Below are positions 61,420-64,000 of a DNA stretch of 64,000 bases, one piece after another (positions within the stretch are counted from its first letter, which is position 1; each line of letters opens with the position of its first letter). The stretch is from Plasmodium coatneyi (Eukaryota > Apicomplexa > Aconoidasida > Haemosporida > Plasmodiidae), in assembly GCF_001680005.1 (NCBI RefSeq), contig NC_033564.1, forward strand, positions 1,984,001 to 2,048,000, read 5' to 3'. Under the pieces are notes generated by a model. It was not told the origin of the DNA, made no database searches, and saw nothing but the letters and a program-made list of their open reading frames with translations. A program made the position numbers and the translations under genes.

Positions 61420-61750
61420 TTTGGTTTACGTAGCGAAAAGGGGGAAAAGAAGAAAAAAAGAATTACACCTAAAATGGGCACAACTTTATGGTTCACAGTA
61501 GCAATTGGATAGCTCTACGACGATTTTCTCCCAAGTAGACTTTATGCAATGTGCACATTTTACCTAAAGTGTGGGGGAAAAAATACGCGTCTACTACATT
61601 TTTAAAGATTTTCCCTTGCGCATGAGATGTTTCCAAATGGTTTTTACCCCTTTTTGCCACAATGTTAAGAATAAAATGGAAACCACACCGCTTCTTCACA
61701 TTTTAGCACTTGTGGGGAATGCCCACTCTTCGGATCGCTTGCCAGACGTG

Positions 61751-61758
61751 TGCATGCA
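61751..61758. promoter_or_regulatory. TGCATGCA octamer upstream of PCH2
   Basis: Exact palindromic ApiAP2-type octamer about 330 bp 5' of the PCH2 start codon, a promoter-like distance. This is motif match only. Confidence 0.35.
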
Positions 61759-62966
61759 TGGCTAATACCAAAGTTTCGTCCTGCCACATGCAAATGCACA
61801 TTTGTGTGTAACCCGTTTGACCTGTAAACAGGTAAAGGTCAATTCGCGCGCGCAGATAAGTGTATAGAAAAAAAAAAAAAAAAGCAAGCGGTGTACATAC
61901 CGCGATGAATAGAAGCCCATTTCTTATGCGATACCATTTTGTGCGAACAGTGTAAAAAAAAAAAAAAAAAAAAAAAAATCGCAGCTTAGTGATCTCACCT
62001 CCGTTTCAACTTTTCGAGAAATCATTAAGGTGCGAAAGGAAGCCAAACTGACTGGACGGTCACAATGTTGAGACCCACCTGGAATGTTTGTATTACACCC
62101 CAGTGTGTCACCTGCTGTCACTCGTTCGTCGCTGTGACGTATATGCACACGAAAGGCACAAGAACAAATGGACGAAATGGTTCACGTTTTATGTGATTAA
62201 TAGGGTCCTTTCAAAAGAGCTGCCATTTTTACATTTTAAGTGAGTTACAACTCGATTTGAAGGAAATGGACGCCCTCTTAGTGATACTATGTAGGGCGCA
62301 TAAATTGGGGAGAAATTCCTTCCTTAAGTTGGTACATGTACAATAATAGGGCACTCGTCTTACTAAAATGGTGGTAGCATAGGTACCTGCACATTCTCAC
62401 TTTGTTAGCTGTAATGATGTCTAAATAGGAGAACTTGCGACTATGCGCGTGCATGGGTTTTCACAAAATTTATAATTAGCAAAAGGAGAGTTTAGTTGGA
62501 ACTTTCCGCGCGAAGAACGAATTTGGAGAATTTTCTTCGTGAGTATATTTTTGCGAACGCCTAGCTTTTCGAAAAAGCATGCAACTACTCTTTTGCTGTG
62601 CGGTTACGCGTCTTTTTTTTTGCAGCCCTTCGAAGGTGAAAAAATGAAGAGAGCGCTTCGCACACCACGGCCTGGGTCTCCATATGGGATTATGTTTCCC
62701 CTCTTTTTTTTCTCTTTTTTTGGCCCAATTTTTTAAGCTTTCACCTGATCATCTCCCCCTTGTGTTCGTCTCAGAACAGCTCTATTTTTCATTCGACAGA
62801 AAAATAAAAAAAGGCACAAACTGGGGGTATCTCATCACCCCCTTTTGCGATAACAACGGAAGTTACACTTGTCCACAGGCTGCTTTAAGATGTAAAAAAA
62901 TTTCAAAGCGGTATTCGTAACAGGCAGCCAATTTGCGCGCAAGTTTGTTGAAAAGGGTGTACATGG

Positions 62967-62993
<27 letters not shown>
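62967..62993. repeat. Poly(dA) tract, about 27 bases
   Basis: Uninterrupted A run about 175 bp upstream of the right-edge gene's start codon. Confidence 0.9.
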
Positions 62994-62998
<5 letters not shown>

Positions 62999-63166
62999 CC
63001 AATTAAGAACAATTCTTTTTCAGCAAAAATACGCACAAAGGTATACCTGTAACATATGTAAACTGAAAAATATAAAGTAAAAACAAAGCACAGGAAAAAG
63101 CTCGTTAAAAAAAAAAAAAAAAAGACAAAACGAAGAGACAAATTTGCATTACAGAACAAAAGGCAA

Positions 63167-64000
63167 ATGAAAGTTCTTCGAATTGATATGATGTCAACAG
63201 ACAGCGATTTGAGCGAATCAAATTTTTACTCGGATGGTCAGGGGAGGTACTTAAAAAAAATGGAAGAAAAAAATACGAATTGGGGTTTGTACAACTCAGG
63301 CAGTGATGTAGACAGTGACAAGGAGTATTTTATTGACTGTATTGAAACGGGCACCAAAGCGATTCCGAACGGGGGGGAAATTTTTAACGAAAATGACACC
63401 ACTGAGGAGGGTAAAAAGTGCCCGGATGACAATCGAGCAGGGGATAATCCTGCAGATGACAATGCCGCATGCGGCCATGGGGACGACGACTTAACGAGCG
63501 ATTCGGAAAACTTCCAAAGCTTCGACTTAAGCACGTCCGACATGGACGACAAAGGATTTGAAAAGAAAGAAAAAACTTTCGAGCAGTACAAAATCAATAT
63601 AAGAACAGAATCGGACATATCTTTTGAGGAAGAAAAATGTTTTAGACATAGCATAGAACTAAGCGACAACGCAGAAGAGCTGCAATGTAGGCCATTAAAC
63701 GTTTATGGCGATGAATCGAATGACAAAGAGCTAGGATGTGCAGCACAAGGGGAGCATTTTCTCCATCCAGCAAATGATGCTGCAAGTGAAGTGGACGAAA
63801 GGGGTGACCATTCGGAAGGGATAGATGAATTAACCAGGGAGAAAGATGACTCGAATGAGGAGGAAGCCAAGTGGGAGAGGGGAAATCACAGGAATAAGGA
63901 ACCTGAAGTGGAAGAAGAGTCAAATGTCAAGCAAATAGACACCGACGAAAGTGAATCTGGGAATGACACAAAACTTGTTGAAACGGAAAAGACAGTGGAT
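63167..64000 (+). CDS. 5' part of an acidic Asp/Glu/Ser-rich protein of unknown function (truncated by window edge)
   Basis: Open for 278 codons from the ATG at 63167 to the last base of the window with no stop. It starts MKVLRIDMMSTDSDLSESNF; a second start could be the Met-Met pair at codons 8-9. Composition is strongly acidic (Asp, Glu, Ser, Asn) with few hydrophobic segments, no signal peptide and no membrane helix in this part. Repeated S-D dipeptides (TDSDLSES, SGSDVDSD, TSDSENF) suggest possible casein kinase 2 sites. I recognise no domain; the functional part may lie beyond the edge. It is divergent from PCH2. Minus-strand readings across it (63238-63669, 63642-63923) are shadows of this acidic coding. 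Confidence 0.75.
   Translation, partial: MKVLRIDMMSTDSDLSESNFYSDGQGRYLKKMEEKNTNWGLYNSGSDVDSDKEYFIDCIETGTKAIPNGGEIFNENDTTEEGKKCPDDNRAGDNPADDNAACGHGDDDLTSDSENFQSFDLSTSDMDDKGFEKKEKTFEQYKINIRTESDISFEEEKCFRHSIELSDNAEELQCRPLNVYGDESNDKELGCAAQGEHFLHPANDAASEVDERGDHSEGIDELTREKDDSNEEEAKWERGNHRNKEPEVEEESNVKQIDTDESESGNDTKLVETEKTVD

Larger units (their letters stand above)
61420..63166. other. Divergent intergenic region between PCH2 and the right-edge gene
   Basis: A 1.7-kb bidirectional upstream region. It holds A-runs at 61867-61883, 61954-61978 and 62967-62993, and one TGCATGCA at 61751-61758, about 330 bp upstream of the PCH2 start. No gene is supported. Confidence 0.65.

Overview
This window is a chromosome-core segment of a malaria parasite, most likely of the vivax/knowlesi/cynomolgi clade. 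The evidence is AT-rich intergenic DNA with long poly(dA:dT) tracts, moderate coding GC, short introns with pyrimidine-rich acceptors, long low-complexity Asn/Glu/Lys inserts, and an ApiAP2 factor with an ACDC domain. I see no subtelomeric families, telomere arrays, mobile elements, CRISPR arrays or convincing tRNA/rRNA genes. From memory (not checked), the gene order resembles P. falciparum chromosome 11 around PPM2 and KIC5. I cannot assign the species.

Layout, left to right: a PP2C phosphatase (PPM2, +); a CTNNBL1 splicing-factor homologue (-); a large adaptor-like protein with a GAT-like N-terminus and an adaptin-ear-like C-terminus, the probable KIC5 orthologue (-); TAF5 of TFIID with a very long Asn/Met-rich N-terminus (-); an 8.5-kb gene-free stretch; a 1557-residue single-RRM protein (+); a VPS9-domain Rab5-GEF-like protein (-); a 2644-residue multi-AP2 ApiAP2 factor (-); a 10.7-kb gene-free stretch; a seven-exon PCH2/TRIP13 AAA+ ATPase (-); and the 5' part of an acidic unknown protein (+) that runs off the right edge.

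I rebuilt the exon structures by hand from splice signals, reading phase and family alignment. Two genes (CTNNBL1, KIC5) are each broken by a single missing base in a homopolymer. A third (TAF5) has a similar break, but a short intron could also explain it. These look like homopolymer undercalls in the assembly rather than biology, and they split real proteins in any automatic annotation.

The genes do not form one pathway. Themes are RNA and transcription (CTNNBL1, TAF5, RRM protein, ApiAP2), endocytic trafficking (KIC5, VPS9 protein), signalling (PPM2) and meiosis (PCH2). The least described items are the GAT-to-ear architecture of the KIC5 candidate, the extra divergent AP2-like repeats and cysteine-rich tract in the ApiAP2 protein, a 32-nt microexon in PCH2, and the two long gene-free regions.
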